64,000 nucleotides of DNA. Source: an uncultured Planctomycetota bacterium (GTDB lineage Bacteria > Planctomycetota > Phycisphaerae > UBA1845 > Fen-1342). The position numbers and the translations under genes were made by a program. The stretch spans positions 104,326-168,325 of the forward strand of contig CAADGL010000017.1 in NCBI GenBank assembly GCA_900696525.1, written 5' to 3'. The notes beneath the pieces are model-generated. The model worked only from the letters and a program-made list of their open reading frames with translations. It was not told the origin of the DNA and ran no database searches. Positions 28,337 to 37,103 of this stretch are shown here, in pieces (positions within the stretch are counted from its first letter, which is position 1; each line of letters begins with the position of its first letter).

Positions 28337-29629
28337 ATGAACCCGCAGAAACAGGTGAGTCTGAACCTGAACGTCCGCGGACTCGGGCAGTCCGCGACGC
28401 TGGCAATCAAGGATCGCTGCCGGGCGCTGCGCCGCTCGGGACGCGAGGTCTACGACTTCGGCCTCGGGCAGTCGCCGTTCCCAGTGCCGGAGCCGGTGGT
28501 CGAGGCGCTGCGCGCCGCGGCGGGCCAGAAGGACTACCTGCCCGTGATGGGGCTGCCGGAGCTGCGCGAGGCGGTGGCAGCGCACCATCGGCGGACCGAC
28601 GGGCTGAACGTCAGCGCCGACAACGTGCTGGTGGGGCCGGGCTCGAAGGAGCTGATGTTCCTGGTCCAGCTCGTGTACTACGGCGAGATCATGCTCACGC
28701 CGCCGTGCTGGGTGAGCTACTGGCCGCAGGCGCGAATCCTGGGCCGGCGCTTCAGCCTGCTGCACTCGGATTTCGTGCGCCACTGGAAGATCGACGCGGC
28801 GCAGCTCGCTCAGTCGATCGAGCTGGTGGGCGACGACCATCGCCCGCGGTTGCTGGTGCTGAACTACCCGAGCAACCCGACGGGTTCGACCTACGACGAG
28901 CACGAGCTCAAGGCGCTGGCGGAGGTGGCGCGGCGTTTCGGGCTGATCGTGCTGTCGGACGAAATCTACGGCCAGCTTCACTATCACGGCCGGCACGTAT
29001 CGATCGCCCGCTTCTACCCGGAGGGGACCATTGTCAGCTCCGGACTGTCGAAGTGGTGCGGCGCAGGCGGCTGGCGCCTGGGCACGTTCACCTTTCCCAA
29101 CGAGCTCGACTGGCTCGCCAACGCCCTCGCCACCGTCGCCAGCGAAACCTACACGTCCGTCTCCGCCCCGATCCAGCATGCCGCCATTCGCGCCTTCAGC
29201 GGCTGCCCGCTCATCGAAGACTACCTGGCCCACACACGCCGCATTCTGGCCGCCGTCGCGCAGCGCATCTGCCCGATCCTGAACGAAGCCGGAGTGCGCG
29301 TGCATGAGCCTGACGGTGCGTTCTATCTCTTTCTCGACTTCAACTCGTTCGCCGCCGCCCTCGCCGGTCGCAGCATCGCCGACGGCCGCACGCTCTGCGA
29401 ACGGCTGCTGGCCGAGACCGGAGTGGCCATGCTGCCGGGCGCGGCGTTCGGTCGCGGGCGGCGCGACCTGACGGCCCGGCTCGCGTTCGTGGATTTCGAC
29501 GGCGCGGCGGCGCTGGAGGCCAGCCGCGGCGTCGGGCTGGAGCGTCCACTGCCCGCCGGCGTGGTCGAGCGCTGCTGCGCCCGCGTGGTGGACGGCGTGC
29601 GGCGCATCGCGGAGTGGGCGGCATCGTGA
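28337..29629 (+). CDS. PLP-dependent aminotransferase, class I/II fold
   Basis: 430 residues. The order is that of fold type I aminotransferases: YDFGLGQSPFPVPEPVVEAL, KDYLPVMGLPELREAVAAHH, VLVGPGSKELMFLVQLVYYG, LLVLNYPSNPTGSTYDEHEL, VLSDEIYGQLHYHG, and the PLP Lys in SSGLSKWCGAGGWRLG with the Arg that binds the phosphate. It is closest in look to aspartate/aromatic aminotransferases, but the substrate cannot be fixed. AGAGG precedes the ATG. An aminotransferase would supply the 2-oxoacids used by the IorA/IorB-synthetase pair, but it is 28 kb away. Confidence 0.88.
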   Translation: MNPQKQVSLNLNVRGLGQSATLAIKDRCRALRRSGREVYDFGLGQSPFPVPEPVVEALRAAAGQKDYLPVMGLPELREAVAAHHRRTDGLNVSADNVLVGPGSKELMFLVQLVYYGEIMLTPPCWVSYWPQARILGRRFSLLHSDFVRHWKIDAAQLAQSIELVGDDHRPRLLVLNYPSNPTGSTYDEHELKALAEVARRFGLIVLSDEIYGQLHYHGRHVSIARFYPEGTIVSSGLSKWCGAGGWRLGTFTFPNELDWLANALATVASETYTSVSAPIQHAAIRAFSGCPLIEDYLAHTRRILAAVAQRICPILNEAGVRVHEPDGAFYLFLDFNSFAAALAGRSIADGRTLCERLLAETGVAMLPGAAFGRGRRDLTARLAFVDFDGAAALEASRGVGLERPLPAGVVERCCARVVDGVRRIAEWAAS

Positions 29630-29777
29630 GTCCCTTCGGGCCGAAGACTCCCGATGGGCGTCGCGCGGCAGATTTCTCTTGCACTGCGCGGGACGGGCGC
29701 TTAAAGGTATGGATACGTCAGGTCCGGCCGGTTGGGGCCGGAAATGTCTCATCTGCACGTCCTTTGGAGGATTGAGA

Positions 29778-30662
29778 ATGCGTCACACATCGCTTGCCGT
29801 TCTGTTCGTTGTCGCCAGCGCCTGGCTCTGCCAGGCCGGAAACGACGTCGCCTACGTCTCCATAGCCAACCAGGAGCCGTGGGGAATGCCGGGAAACATC
29901 AATGCCATGAACGACGTCTTCGGCGTCGGGAACTGGGATCGCATGAACTTCGCAACCGCCGTCCAGAACGGTCTCTTCGACCGCCGGGCGATTTTCCTGT
30001 GCGGGGGCGACGGGGCGGACGCCGAGTTCAACGCGTTCGTTGAGGCCAACCGCGCGGCGCTGGAGGCGTGGGTGGCGTCGGGTGGCCGTCTGCTGATCAA
30101 CGCGGCCCGCTGGGGCTCGAACCCGGTCGTGCTGGACATCGGCTTCGGGATTACGCTCGATAACAACTTCCCCCACGACACCGGCAACGCCGCCGATCCG
30201 AACCACGTCATCTACCACAGCCCGTTCGGTCCCACCGGGACGTTCTTCGATGGCGACTACCTGTCGCACGACATTGTGTACGGCGGCGGGCTGGCGCCGC
30301 TGATGTGGGGATCGAACAACCCCGGCCAGGTGATCCTGGGTGAAAAGGCCCATGGGGCGGGGTGGGTGATCGCGGGTGGCCTGACGCTGCCGTTCTTCGG
30401 CGAGCATCCGCTGTGGAACGATCCCTGCAAGGTTTTCCATCGCAACCTGCTGGATTACTGGGGCCGGGGTGGCAGCGCACCCTGTCCGGGAGACCTCGAC
30501 GGTGACGGCGACGTCGACCAGAGCGACCTGGGCATCATGCTGGCGGATTACGGCTGCACCGACGGGGTCGGCAACTGCCCGGGCGACATCGACGGCGACG
30601 GCGACACCGACCAGAGTGACCTGGGTGTTCTGCTGGCGAACTACGGTCAGTCCTGTAACTGA
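29778..30662 (+). CDS. Exported protein with two dockerin-like repeats (paralog 1)
   Basis: 294 residues. A signal peptide (MRHTSLAVLFVVASAWLCQA) is followed by a globular domain of about 215 residues that is highly similar to the next gene product (shared EPWGMPGN, NAMNDVFG, GNWDR, GGDGAD, NAARWGS, GFGITLDNNFPHDT and LPFFGEHPLWN). The C-terminus differs: two calcium-loop repeats (CPGDLDGDGDVDQSDLG and CPGDIDGDGDTDQSDLG) form a dockerin-like tail ending in CN. The domain may have a glutamine-amidotransferase-like fold (weak impression); its function is not recognised. GGAGG lies 8 bases before the ATG. Confidence 0.8.
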   Translation: MRHTSLAVLFVVASAWLCQAGNDVAYVSIANQEPWGMPGNINAMNDVFGVGNWDRMNFATAVQNGLFDRRAIFLCGGDGADAEFNAFVEANRAALEAWVASGGRLLINAARWGSNPVVLDIGFGITLDNNFPHDTGNAADPNHVIYHSPFGPTGTFFDGDYLSHDIVYGGGLAPLMWGSNNPGQVILGEKAHGAGWVIAGGLTLPFFGEHPLWNDPCKVFHRNLLDYWGRGGSAPCPGDLDGDGDVDQSDLGIMLADYGCTDGVGNCPGDIDGDGDTDQSDLGVLLANYGQSCN

Positions 30663-30912
30663 CGCTGGGGCAAGACGTTGTAAGCTCTTTGGCGGCCGCC
30701 CGGCCACCACCCGAAGGTTGGCGGCCGGGTGGTCGTCGTTCAGCGCTAACCGGTTGGAGGTGAAACGAGAAAAGCGCCGGTTCGACGAGGAAAACTCACA
30801 AAGCCATTGCAACGTCACCACATTCGAAGTAGCATGGTGTTCTGGAGGTTGCCGGGTCTAGGAGGAGCCGGCGGAAGGAAAACCCAATTCTCTCGTAGAG
30901 GAGGAAATAAGA

Positions 30913-31662
30913 ATGCGGAAGGTTCTCGCTTTAGGTCTCGCTCTTTGCTTGGGCACTGCGGCATTCGCGAACGACGTCGCGTATGTCAGCGGCTCAAGCG
31001 GCGAACCCTGGGGCATGCCCGGAAACGTCAACGCGATGAATGACGTCTTCGGCGCCGGCAACTGGGATCGCCTCAGCTTCCCGTCGGCCGTTCAGCAGGG
31101 TGTGTTCAACTACAAGTGCCTGTTCCTGGACGGCGGCGACGGCGCCGACTCCGAGTTCAACGCCTTTATCGACACCAACCGGGCCACGCTCGAGGCCTGG
31201 GTCGCCGGCGGCGGCAAGCTGCTGGTCAACGCGGCGCGCTGGGGCAGCTCGCCGACCGTGCTCGACCTCGGTTTCGGCATCACGCTGGACAACAACTTCC
31301 CGCACGACACCAGCACCGCCCCGAACCTGGCGCACCCCATCTTCAACGGCCCCTGGGGCGCGACCGGCAACTTCTTCGACGGCGACTTCCTGTCGCACGA
31401 CATCGTCTACGGCGGTGGCCTGACGCCGCTGCTGTATGGCAGCAACGATCCCAGCCAGGTCACCCTGGGCGAGAAGGCCTACGGGGCCGGCTGGGTGATC
31501 GCGGGCGGCCTGACGCTGCCGTTCTTCGGCGAGCACCCGCTGTGGAACCCCGATACCAGGATCATGCACCGCAACCTGCTCGAGTACATGTGCGTGGTGC
31601 CTGAGCCGGCTTCGCTCAGCCTGCTGCTGATCGGCGCCGCGGGCCTGCTGCGCCGTCGCTAA
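30913..31662 (+). CDS. Exported PEP-CTERM protein (paralog 2)
   Basis: 249 residues with signal peptide MRKVLALGLALCLGTAAFA and the same domain as the preceding gene product. Instead of the dockerin-like tail it ends in VPEPASLSLLLIGAAGLLRR, a PEP-CTERM sorting signal with the PEP motif, hydrophobic helix and arginine end, which exosortase systems recognise and cleave. A strong AGGAGG precedes the ATG. The two genes are a tandem duplication separated by 250 bases, so each probably has its own promoter. No exosortase gene is in the window. Confidence 0.85.
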   Translation: MRKVLALGLALCLGTAAFANDVAYVSGSSGEPWGMPGNVNAMNDVFGAGNWDRLSFPSAVQQGVFNYKCLFLDGGDGADSEFNAFIDTNRATLEAWVAGGGKLLVNAARWGSSPTVLDLGFGITLDNNFPHDTSTAPNLAHPIFNGPWGATGNFFDGDFLSHDIVYGGGLTPLLYGSNDPSQVTLGEKAYGAGWVIAGGLTLPFFGEHPLWNPDTRIMHRNLLEYMCVVPEPASLSLLLIGAAGLLRRR

Positions 31663-31707
31663 GGACGGACGCCGCTCCGGCTCGATTGAGATCAACGTCG
31701 CAACGCG

Positions 31708-31740
31708 GAGAGACCGGCCCAGGCCGGTCTCTCTTCTTTT
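31708..31740 (+). terminator. Rho-independent terminator after the PEP-CTERM gene
   Basis: A perfect 12-bp stem GAGAGACCGGCC/GGCCGGTCTCTC with a 2-base loop is followed by TTCTTTT. It stands 46 bases after the stop codon and is the clearest intrinsic terminator in the window. Confidence 0.85.
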
Positions 31741-32078
31741 GTTCGCACGGCGCGGTGCGATGCAACGCGATACCTGCGGCGCCGGCCGCTTCTGCGGACG
31801 TCTCGTCCGCTCGCCGGCGTTCGCAGCCCGGGGCGGATGGTGCAAACCGACCGCCATGCCGGGCCTGAGACTCGAGCGCCTGATCATTCACGCGCCGCGC
31901 GCCACGGAGCTGCAACTGCGATTGTGGCGCGAGTGGTGCTTCGCCAAGGCGGTCGCCCGGCGCTTCGGCGCGTCGCAGAGGGAGAACGCCGCGACAAAAA
32001 GCCCGGCGAGCGCGGGCGACTGCATGCTTCCGCTCACGTCGTACCAGGTGCTCGCAGAGCGGCCGGGGACCGAACGCC
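31741..32078. other. Intergenic region without a supported gene
   Basis: Open frames on both strands cross this 338-base stretch, but none has a Shine-Dalgarno site, conserved-looking sequence or balanced composition. It lies between convergent genes (PEP-CTERM paralog and molybdopterin oxidoreductase). Nothing else is evident. Confidence 0.4.
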
Positions 32079-34433
32079 TTAGCAGGCGCGCGTCTCGCGG
32101 CGCCTTGCCCTTCGGCGGTCGGCGGCACCCGCCATCCCAGCGATCGGCACGGGGAATCCTTCCGCCGGCGTGACCGTCACGCGCACCGACTTGAACGCCG
32201 GCGTGCGCGACTCCGGGTCGGCGACGCGCGGAATCAGCACGTTGGCCTCGGGGTAATACATCGCGGCGTTGCCCGGCGGAACATCGAACTCACGAACCAG
32301 CACGCCGCGCAGCTCGCCCGCCGGCCCACGGACGGCCACCGGCTGGTTCTCGCGCAGGCCGAGCCTGGCGATGTCGGCGGCGCTCATCAGGATGACGTCG
32401 CGGCGCTCCTGGCCGCGGTAGATGTCTTCCTCCTCGTACACGACCGTGTTGAACTGCCCCTCGCTGCGGATCGTCATCAGCCGCAGCTCGCCATGCTCCA
32501 GCGGCAGTCGCGGGATGCGCGTCACGTGGAAGCGCGCCTTGCCGCTGGCCGTGCCGAACCGCGGCGCGTGCAGCGTGCGCCCGTCGATGTGGAATTCCCG
32601 CCGCGTCTCGTCGATCCGCCCGATCGCCTCGAAGCCCGGAATCACCGCCGCGATCGCCGCGCGCACGTTGCGATGCTGCTCCATCGCCCGCCAGTCAATC
32701 GGGCCCGCCTCGCCCAGCACCCGCCGCGCAAGCTCCGCGACGATTTCGACTTCGCCGCGCGCTTCGCGGATGCGCGGCGGTCCGCCGTCGCTGAGACGGA
32801 CGTAGTTGAACATCGACTCCTGCGTCGTCGGCTGCGACTCTTCGTCGCGGGCCTTGACGGGCAGGATCAGGGTGTGCCGCGCCCGGCCCCAGGCATGGCC
32901 GGTGTTGAGCGTCGTGCTCAGGTAGACGACGGAGTCCATGCGGCCGAATGCGGCGGCCGTCGCCTGCGCGTCCGGGTTTGAGCCGAAGAGGTTGCCGCCG
33001 AGGCACCAGGCGTGCCGGACCGTGCCGGCCTGCATCGCCTCGACGCACGAGAGCGTGTCGAGCCCCGGCGTCTCCGGCAGCCTCACGCCGAAGCGCGTTT
33101 GCAGCCGCTCGAAGACCACGTCGCGCAGCTTCGGCGTGACGCCCATCGAGCCGACGCCCTGCACGTTGCTGTGGCCGCGAATCGGCAGCAGGCCAGCGTG
33201 CGGACGGCCGACCATGCCGCGCAGCAGCGCCAGGTTCGCGATCGCCCGCACGTTGTCGACGCCGTGCTCGTGATGCGTGATGCCCATCGTCCAGGCGAAG
33301 ACAGTGGCGCGCGAGGCCGCGTAGAGCGCGGCGACGCGGTCGATGACGGCGCCGTCGACGCCGGAGGCGCGCTGGATCTCGTCCCAGGACGTCCGCTCGA
33401 CGTACTCGCGGAACGGCCAGTAACCCTCGCACAAGGTGCCGAGAACGTCGAAGCCGTGCGGTGCGAGCCCGGGCGGCCGCTGGCGATCGCTGGCCTCGAC
33501 GTCCGCCGGCGAAGGCCGCTCCAAGTGCTCGTACGCGCGGGGGTCGCACGCGTTGACTTCAAACAGCCGCTTCGCCACGCCCGTCAGCAGCGCGATGTCG
33601 CCGCCGATGTTCGGCTGCACGTACAGGCTGGCGATCTTCGAGCCCAGGAGCAGGCTCAGCGGCCGTGACGGAATGCGGAAGTTCACCAGCCCCGGCTCGC
33701 GCAGCGGGTTGACGACGACGACGTTTCCGCCGCGGCGGCGCAGGTCGGCCAGGGTCGCCATCAGCCGCGGGTGGTTCGAGGCCGGGTTGCCGCCGATGAG
33801 GATCACCAGATCGCAGTGCTCGAGGTCGTCGAGCGTAACGGTGGCGGTGCCGCTGCCGACGGCGCTGCTGAGACCGACGCCGCTGGCCTGGTGGCAGTAG
33901 TAGCTACAGTTGTTGACGTTGTTCGTGCCGTACAGCCGGGCGAAGAGCTGCCACAGGAACGCCGCCTCGTTGCTGCTGCGCCCGCTGAAGTAAAAGTAGT
34001 TCTCGTCGGGCCGGGGTCTGGCGGCCTCGAGCTGGGCGACGCAGAACTCCAGCGCCCGCTCCCACGGGATCGCGCGGTAGCGGTCGTCGTCCGGCCCGGC
34101 ATAGAGCGGCCCGGCCAGGCGGCCCATGTGCTCGAGCTCGCGCGGCGTCAGCGCGCGCAGCGCGTCGAAGCCGAACTGCTCGAAGAAGCGCGGGTCGATC
34201 GGCGCCTGCATGTCGGCGGCCATCGCCTGCATCGACTTCTTGCAGACCTCCGGAAAGCGGCCGGCCTCGTTGACCATCCCGCCGCGCTGCCCGCCCATGC
34301 CCAGCGCGCAGGTCTTGCAGGCGTTGGGCCGGCGCAGCGCGCGGTAGAGCCTCAGCAGGCCGCCGCCGCGACGCGCCATGCGCAGCGTGTAGAGGATCGC
34401 CGGCCACCCGCCGCCGGAACGGGGACGTTTCAT
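32079..34433 (-). CDS. FdhA/YdeP-like molybdopterin oxidoreductase
   Basis: 784 residues. The N-terminal NACKTCALGMGGQRGGMVNE is the signature of the formate dehydrogenase-like alpha subunit subfamily (YdeP/FdhalphA-like), with a CxxC rather than a full Fe-S motif. Molybdopterin-binding parts follow: SSNEAAFLWQLFARLYGTNN, a CSYYCHQASG motif, VILIGGNPASNHPRLMATL, and the MPT-binding C-terminal domain (RSEGQFNTVVYEEEDIYRGQ, SAADIARLGLRENQPVAVRG). The substrate is unknown; the family includes acid-resistance YdeP. It needs Mo-cofactor, consistent with moeA at 19.5 kb. The ATG at 34433 overlaps the stop codon of a possible 14-codon leader. Confidence 0.88.
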   Translation of the reverse strand: MKRPRSGGGWPAILYTLRMARRGGGLLRLYRALRRPNACKTCALGMGGQRGGMVNEAGRFPEVCKKSMQAMAADMQAPIDPRFFEQFGFDALRALTPRELEHMGRLAGPLYAGPDDDRYRAIPWERALEFCVAQLEAARPRPDENYFYFSGRSSNEAAFLWQLFARLYGTNNVNNCSYYCHQASGVGLSSAVGSGTATVTLDDLEHCDLVILIGGNPASNHPRLMATLADLRRRGGNVVVVNPLREPGLVNFRIPSRPLSLLLGSKIASLYVQPNIGGDIALLTGVAKRLFEVNACDPRAYEHLERPSPADVEASDRQRPPGLAPHGFDVLGTLCEGYWPFREYVERTSWDEIQRASGVDGAVIDRVAALYAASRATVFAWTMGITHHEHGVDNVRAIANLALLRGMVGRPHAGLLPIRGHSNVQGVGSMGVTPKLRDVVFERLQTRFGVRLPETPGLDTLSCVEAMQAGTVRHAWCLGGNLFGSNPDAQATAAAFGRMDSVVYLSTTLNTGHAWGRARHTLILPVKARDEESQPTTQESMFNYVRLSDGGPPRIREARGEVEIVAELARRVLGEAGPIDWRAMEQHRNVRAAIAAVIPGFEAIGRIDETRREFHIDGRTLHAPRFGTASGKARFHVTRIPRLPLEHGELRLMTIRSEGQFNTVVYEEEDIYRGQERRDVILMSAADIARLGLRENQPVAVRGPAGELRGVLVREFDVPPGNAAMYYPEANVLIPRVADPESRTPAFKSVRVTVTPAEGFPVPIAGMAGAADRRRARRRETRAC

Positions 34434-34474
34434 GCGAGGCACCAGGCAAGCACGCGGCGCCGAGGGCGTTTCAT
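34430..34474 (-). CDS. Possible 14-residue upstream leader ORF
   Basis: The frame reads MKRPRRRVLAWCLA and its TGA overlaps the oxidoreductase start codon as ATGA. Its first five residues equal those of the oxidoreductase (MKRPR), so a short local duplication is likely. There is no clear ribosome-binding site before it, and the downstream start also lacks one, which would suit translational coupling. This is a speculative call. Confidence 0.25.
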   Translation of the reverse strand: MKRPRRRVLAWCLA

Positions 34475-34722
34475 GCCAAGCAGGATAGTGGGGGGGGCGG
34501 CCTGGGCCATAGGGCCATTCCCGGCGGCATCGTGGTCGAGCCTCAACCGGGCGGCGGCGGCATGGTCATGCCGGAGCGACCCGAAGCACCTGCCGCCGGA
34601 TCGCAGCCGGTCCAGCGAGGGCGCGGCGGTTCGCGGCCGCGCGATCGGCCGGTGTATACTCACGTCGCGAGGTCGCATTCGAGAACGGGCGCCTGATAAA
34701 CACTAACGTGGAGGTTTCAGCC

Positions 34723-35271
34723 ATGTCGCGCGCGGCGCTGCTCGCTTCGTTCGTGCTGCTGGTGGTCGTCCTGGTCCGCCCGGTGAACACGAGCGGGCAG
34801 GAATCGGAGGACAAGCGCACGGAGTTGGACCCGCACGCCATGGGCCGGCGGCTCGCCGAGGGACTGCGGGCGACAAAGGGCTGCCTGGGCGTCGAATCCG
34901 CCCGGATGGACGGCGGAAAGAACGTGATCTTCGCCTGGTTCGAGGACAAGGCCGCCGTCCGCCGCTGGTACTTCCACCCGACGCACAAGGGCTTCCTGGC
35001 GATGATGGGCGGCCCGGGCGGCGATGGCGAAGCCCGGCCGCTGGAGCACGTGCCCGACAACACGCCGCTGCTCGTGGTGGCGTCGCTCACCCTGGCCGAT
35101 GCTCCCCGGATCGATGGCGTGCGCCTGCCGATATCGAGCATCGCCATCGAGCTCTTCACGCCGGCGCCGGGCGGGGCGTACGTGAATGAGCGCTGGTCGC
35201 CGAAGGCCTTTCCGGCGCCGCCGCACATGCGCCGCTACGACTCGCCGCCGGGGGGCGAATCTCGGCCGTAG
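34723..35271 (+). CDS. Exported ABM-like (dimeric alpha-beta barrel) protein
   Basis: 182 residues with a signal peptide (MSRAALLASFVLLVVVLVRP). The body (LRATKGCLGVESARMDGGKN, VIFAWFEDKAAVRRWYFHPT, HKGFLAMM) resembles antibiotic-biosynthesis-monooxygenase-like ferredoxin folds, in which a strand carries a quality-check of small-molecule binding; the C-terminal half adds strand-rich sequence ending FPAPPHMRRY. Function is unknown. GGAGG lies 8 bases before this ATG; a GTG five codons earlier is less likely. A TATACT box lies at 34655-34660 with no matching -35. Confidence 0.6.
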   Translation: MSRAALLASFVLLVVVLVRPVNTSGQESEDKRTELDPHAMGRRLAEGLRATKGCLGVESARMDGGKNVIFAWFEDKAAVRRWYFHPTHKGFLAMMGGPGGDGEARPLEHVPDNTPLLVVASLTLADAPRIDGVRLPISSIAIELFTPAPGGAYVNERWSPKAFPAPPHMRRYDSPPGGESRP

Positions 35272-35278
35272 CGGGCGC

Positions 35279-35422
35279 GAGCCGCGAGCGCAAGCGAGCG
35301 GAGTAACGCAATCTCCGAGCGATACGCCTTGCGGGCAAGACTCAAACTCTTGTCCGAATTCACACTACTCGTGGGGCTTGAGTGTGGGAGCTCGTTACTC
35401 CACTCGCTCGCGCTCGCGGCTC
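35279..35422. mobile_element. 144-bp hairpin element, copy B
   Basis: Near-identical in arms and core to 23815-23957: left end GAGCCGCGAGCGCAAGCGAG, right end an approximate inverted copy, core with CTTGCGGGCAAGACTCAA and GCTTGAGTGTGGG. It lies between convergent genes, in the 320-base gap that ends at the PQQ-type protein gene. Confidence 0.8.
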
Positions 35423-35573
35423 GTTACTCCACATTACTCCACTCGCTCGCGCTCGCGGCTCGTTACTCCACGTTACTCCACTCGCTCGCGCTCGCGGCTC
35501 GTTACTCCACGTTACTCCACTCGCTTGCGCTCGCGGCTCGTTACTCCACGTTACTCCACTCGCTTGCGCTCGC
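35418..35573. repeat. Four tandem 39-bp repeats extending copy B
   Basis: The 39-bp unit starts GGCTCGTTACTCCAC and ends GCGCTCGC. It is repeated four times with one or two changes per unit (ACATTACT/ACGTTACT; CTCGCG/CTTGCG). Each unit contains a right arm of the hairpin element. The array runs to 18 bases from the stop codon of the PQQ-type gene. Confidence 0.9.
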
Positions 35574-35591
35574 GGCTCGTGGTTGGCTCGC

Positions 35592-36797
35592 TCACTCCGT
35601 CAGCGAGTAGCACGCGATGCGGTCGAGATTGCGCACGTACAGCCGGCCGCGGTAGATCGTCGGCAGGGTCCAGCACAGCCCGTTCAGCACGCTGACGTTC
35701 GTCTGCGGGGAAAAGCCCTCTGGCGTCGCCCGGGCGATGAGTAGCTGGCCCTGCTCGCTGAGGTAGTACAGGTACCCTTCGGCGGCGGCCATGGTTCCAT
35801 CCTTGGCCGTGAGGTCGCTGCCGGAGACGCGCCGTTCGATCCACGCCGGCTCGCCCGTCCGGAAGTTGATGCAGCGCAGGCCGTTCTGATCGCTGGCGTA
35901 CAAGTGGCCGCCGATCAGCAGCGATGACTGAAACTTGTTCATCATCTTGTTGTTGCGCCAGACCTCGCGGGCTTCCAGCTTGTCGCCGGCCGCCTTGAGC
36001 TCGAACAGCGCGCTGCCCGTTCGATAGCCGGAGCTCAGGAACAGGTGGCCGTCGTGGTAAATGGGCGCCGCGGCGTTCACGTTCCAGTCGGTCTTCCAGG
36101 GCACGCTCAGCACCTGTCGGCCGCTGGCCGCCTCGACGACGATCGCGTCGCGCCCCATGAAGCCGCAGATGTAGCGCTTGCCTTCGAACGTGAACGGGTA
36201 GGGCGTCGAGTAACCCGCCGGCCCGCTGCCCGCGGTCCAGACCGACTCGCCGGTCTTGCGATTGAGCGCCGTCAGCCCGTTGACGTTCAGCACGGCCAGG
36301 TCGCCCTCGATCAGCACCGAGCCCGAGAATCCCCACGTTGGCGGCTTCTCGAACTCGCGCCGCCAGATCTCGCGCCCGTCGGCCGCGTCGAAGCAGACGG
36401 CGGCGCCGAGCGCCCCGAGAACGTAGACGCGGTTGTCGGCAATGGTGGGCGTCGCGCGCGTGCCGTTGCCGCCCTGAGACTCGACGTACTCGGCCTCGAA
36501 CGGGCGCTGCCAGATCAACTCGCCGGTGTCGGCGTTCAGGCATATAAGCGTCTGCTTGCGGTCGACGGTGCCGCAGGTGTACACGCGGTCGCCCACGCAG
36601 GAGATGCCGCTGAAGGCGGAGCCGATCTGGCGTTCCCAGCGCTTGGGCGGGGCGGTGGACCAGTTCGTTTTCAGGCCGCTCTCCCGGCTGAGGCCGTCGT
36701 GTCGTGGGCCGAGAAAGTTCGGCCAGTCCTCGGCGGCGGAGGCACTCACCAGGATTGCGGTCGCGAGTAGTGCGGCGAGGCGCAGGGGCATCAGCAT
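35592..36797 (-). CDS. Exported PQQ-like beta-propeller protein
   Basis: 401 residues with a signal peptide (MPLRLAALLATAILVSASAA) and DWPNFLGPRHDGLS, the usual start of planctomycete PQQ-propeller proteins. Repeats of the VYxLGALGAAVCFDAADGRE and LTALNRKTGESVW type (tryptophan docking motifs) form a periplasmic propeller. These proteins resemble BamB and quinoprotein dehydrogenases, but no catalytic residues for PQQ oxidation are seen; it probably binds proteins or surfaces. GGAG precedes the ATG at 36797 (a second ATG is two codons in). It is alone on its strand. Confidence 0.82.
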   Translation of the reverse strand: MLMPLRLAALLATAILVSASAAEDWPNFLGPRHDGLSRESGLKTNWSTAPPKRWERQIGSAFSGISCVGDRVYTCGTVDRKQTLICLNADTGELIWQRPFEAEYVESQGGNGTRATPTIADNRVYVLGALGAAVCFDAADGREIWRREFEKPPTWGFSGSVLIEGDLAVLNVNGLTALNRKTGESVWTAGSGPAGYSTPYPFTFEGKRYICGFMGRDAIVVEAASGRQVLSVPWKTDWNVNAAAPIYHDGHLFLSSGYRTGSALFELKAAGDKLEAREVWRNNKMMNKFQSSLLIGGHLYASDQNGLRCINFRTGEPAWIERRVSGSDLTAKDGTMAAAEGYLYYLSEQGQLLIARATPEGFSPQTNVSVLNGLCWTLPTIYRGRLYVRNLDRIACYSLTE

Positions 36798-37103
36798 CGC
36801 AGGGTCTCCACGGGGCGCTTGTCATGAACAACGGGCGGGAGCGCGCTCAGCTTCAGCGAGGTCGCCCAAAACCAGTCGCTGATCATACAACGCGACGACG
36901 GTGAAGTCCCGGGCATACTTTTCCGGACGCGTCGCGGCATGCCGCGTGCGCGGTTCTGGCCGCGCATCCACGAAGGCGAAAGCGGCTGTTTCTGCCGCAT
37001 CGGAAGCGGTTGCTTTGACCTCCGGCGAGTCCCTACCATTAGGTGTAAGCACCGAACGCGGTTCCGGAGGCCGACTCCAGCATCTCCTGAGGAGGAAAGT
37101 GCG
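36798..37103. other. Divergent intergenic region
   Basis: This region contains the start regions of two divergent genes. A 76-codon minus-strand frame (36822-37052) has rather protein-like content near its end (YDQRLVLGDLAEAERAP) but starts with GTG and no ribosome-binding site, so it is not called. TTGACC at about 37015-37020 could be a -35 box for the small-protein gene, without a clear -10. Confidence 0.35.

Noticed and set aside
31616..32128. 170-codon minus-strand frame in the gap after the PEP-CTERM gene
   Set aside because: It overlaps the terminator and two real genes, has no ribosome-binding site and lacks any recognisable pattern.
35418..35573. CRISPR array
   Set aside because: The 39-bp units are head-to-tail with near-identical content and no unique spacers; they derive from the neighbouring hairpin element.
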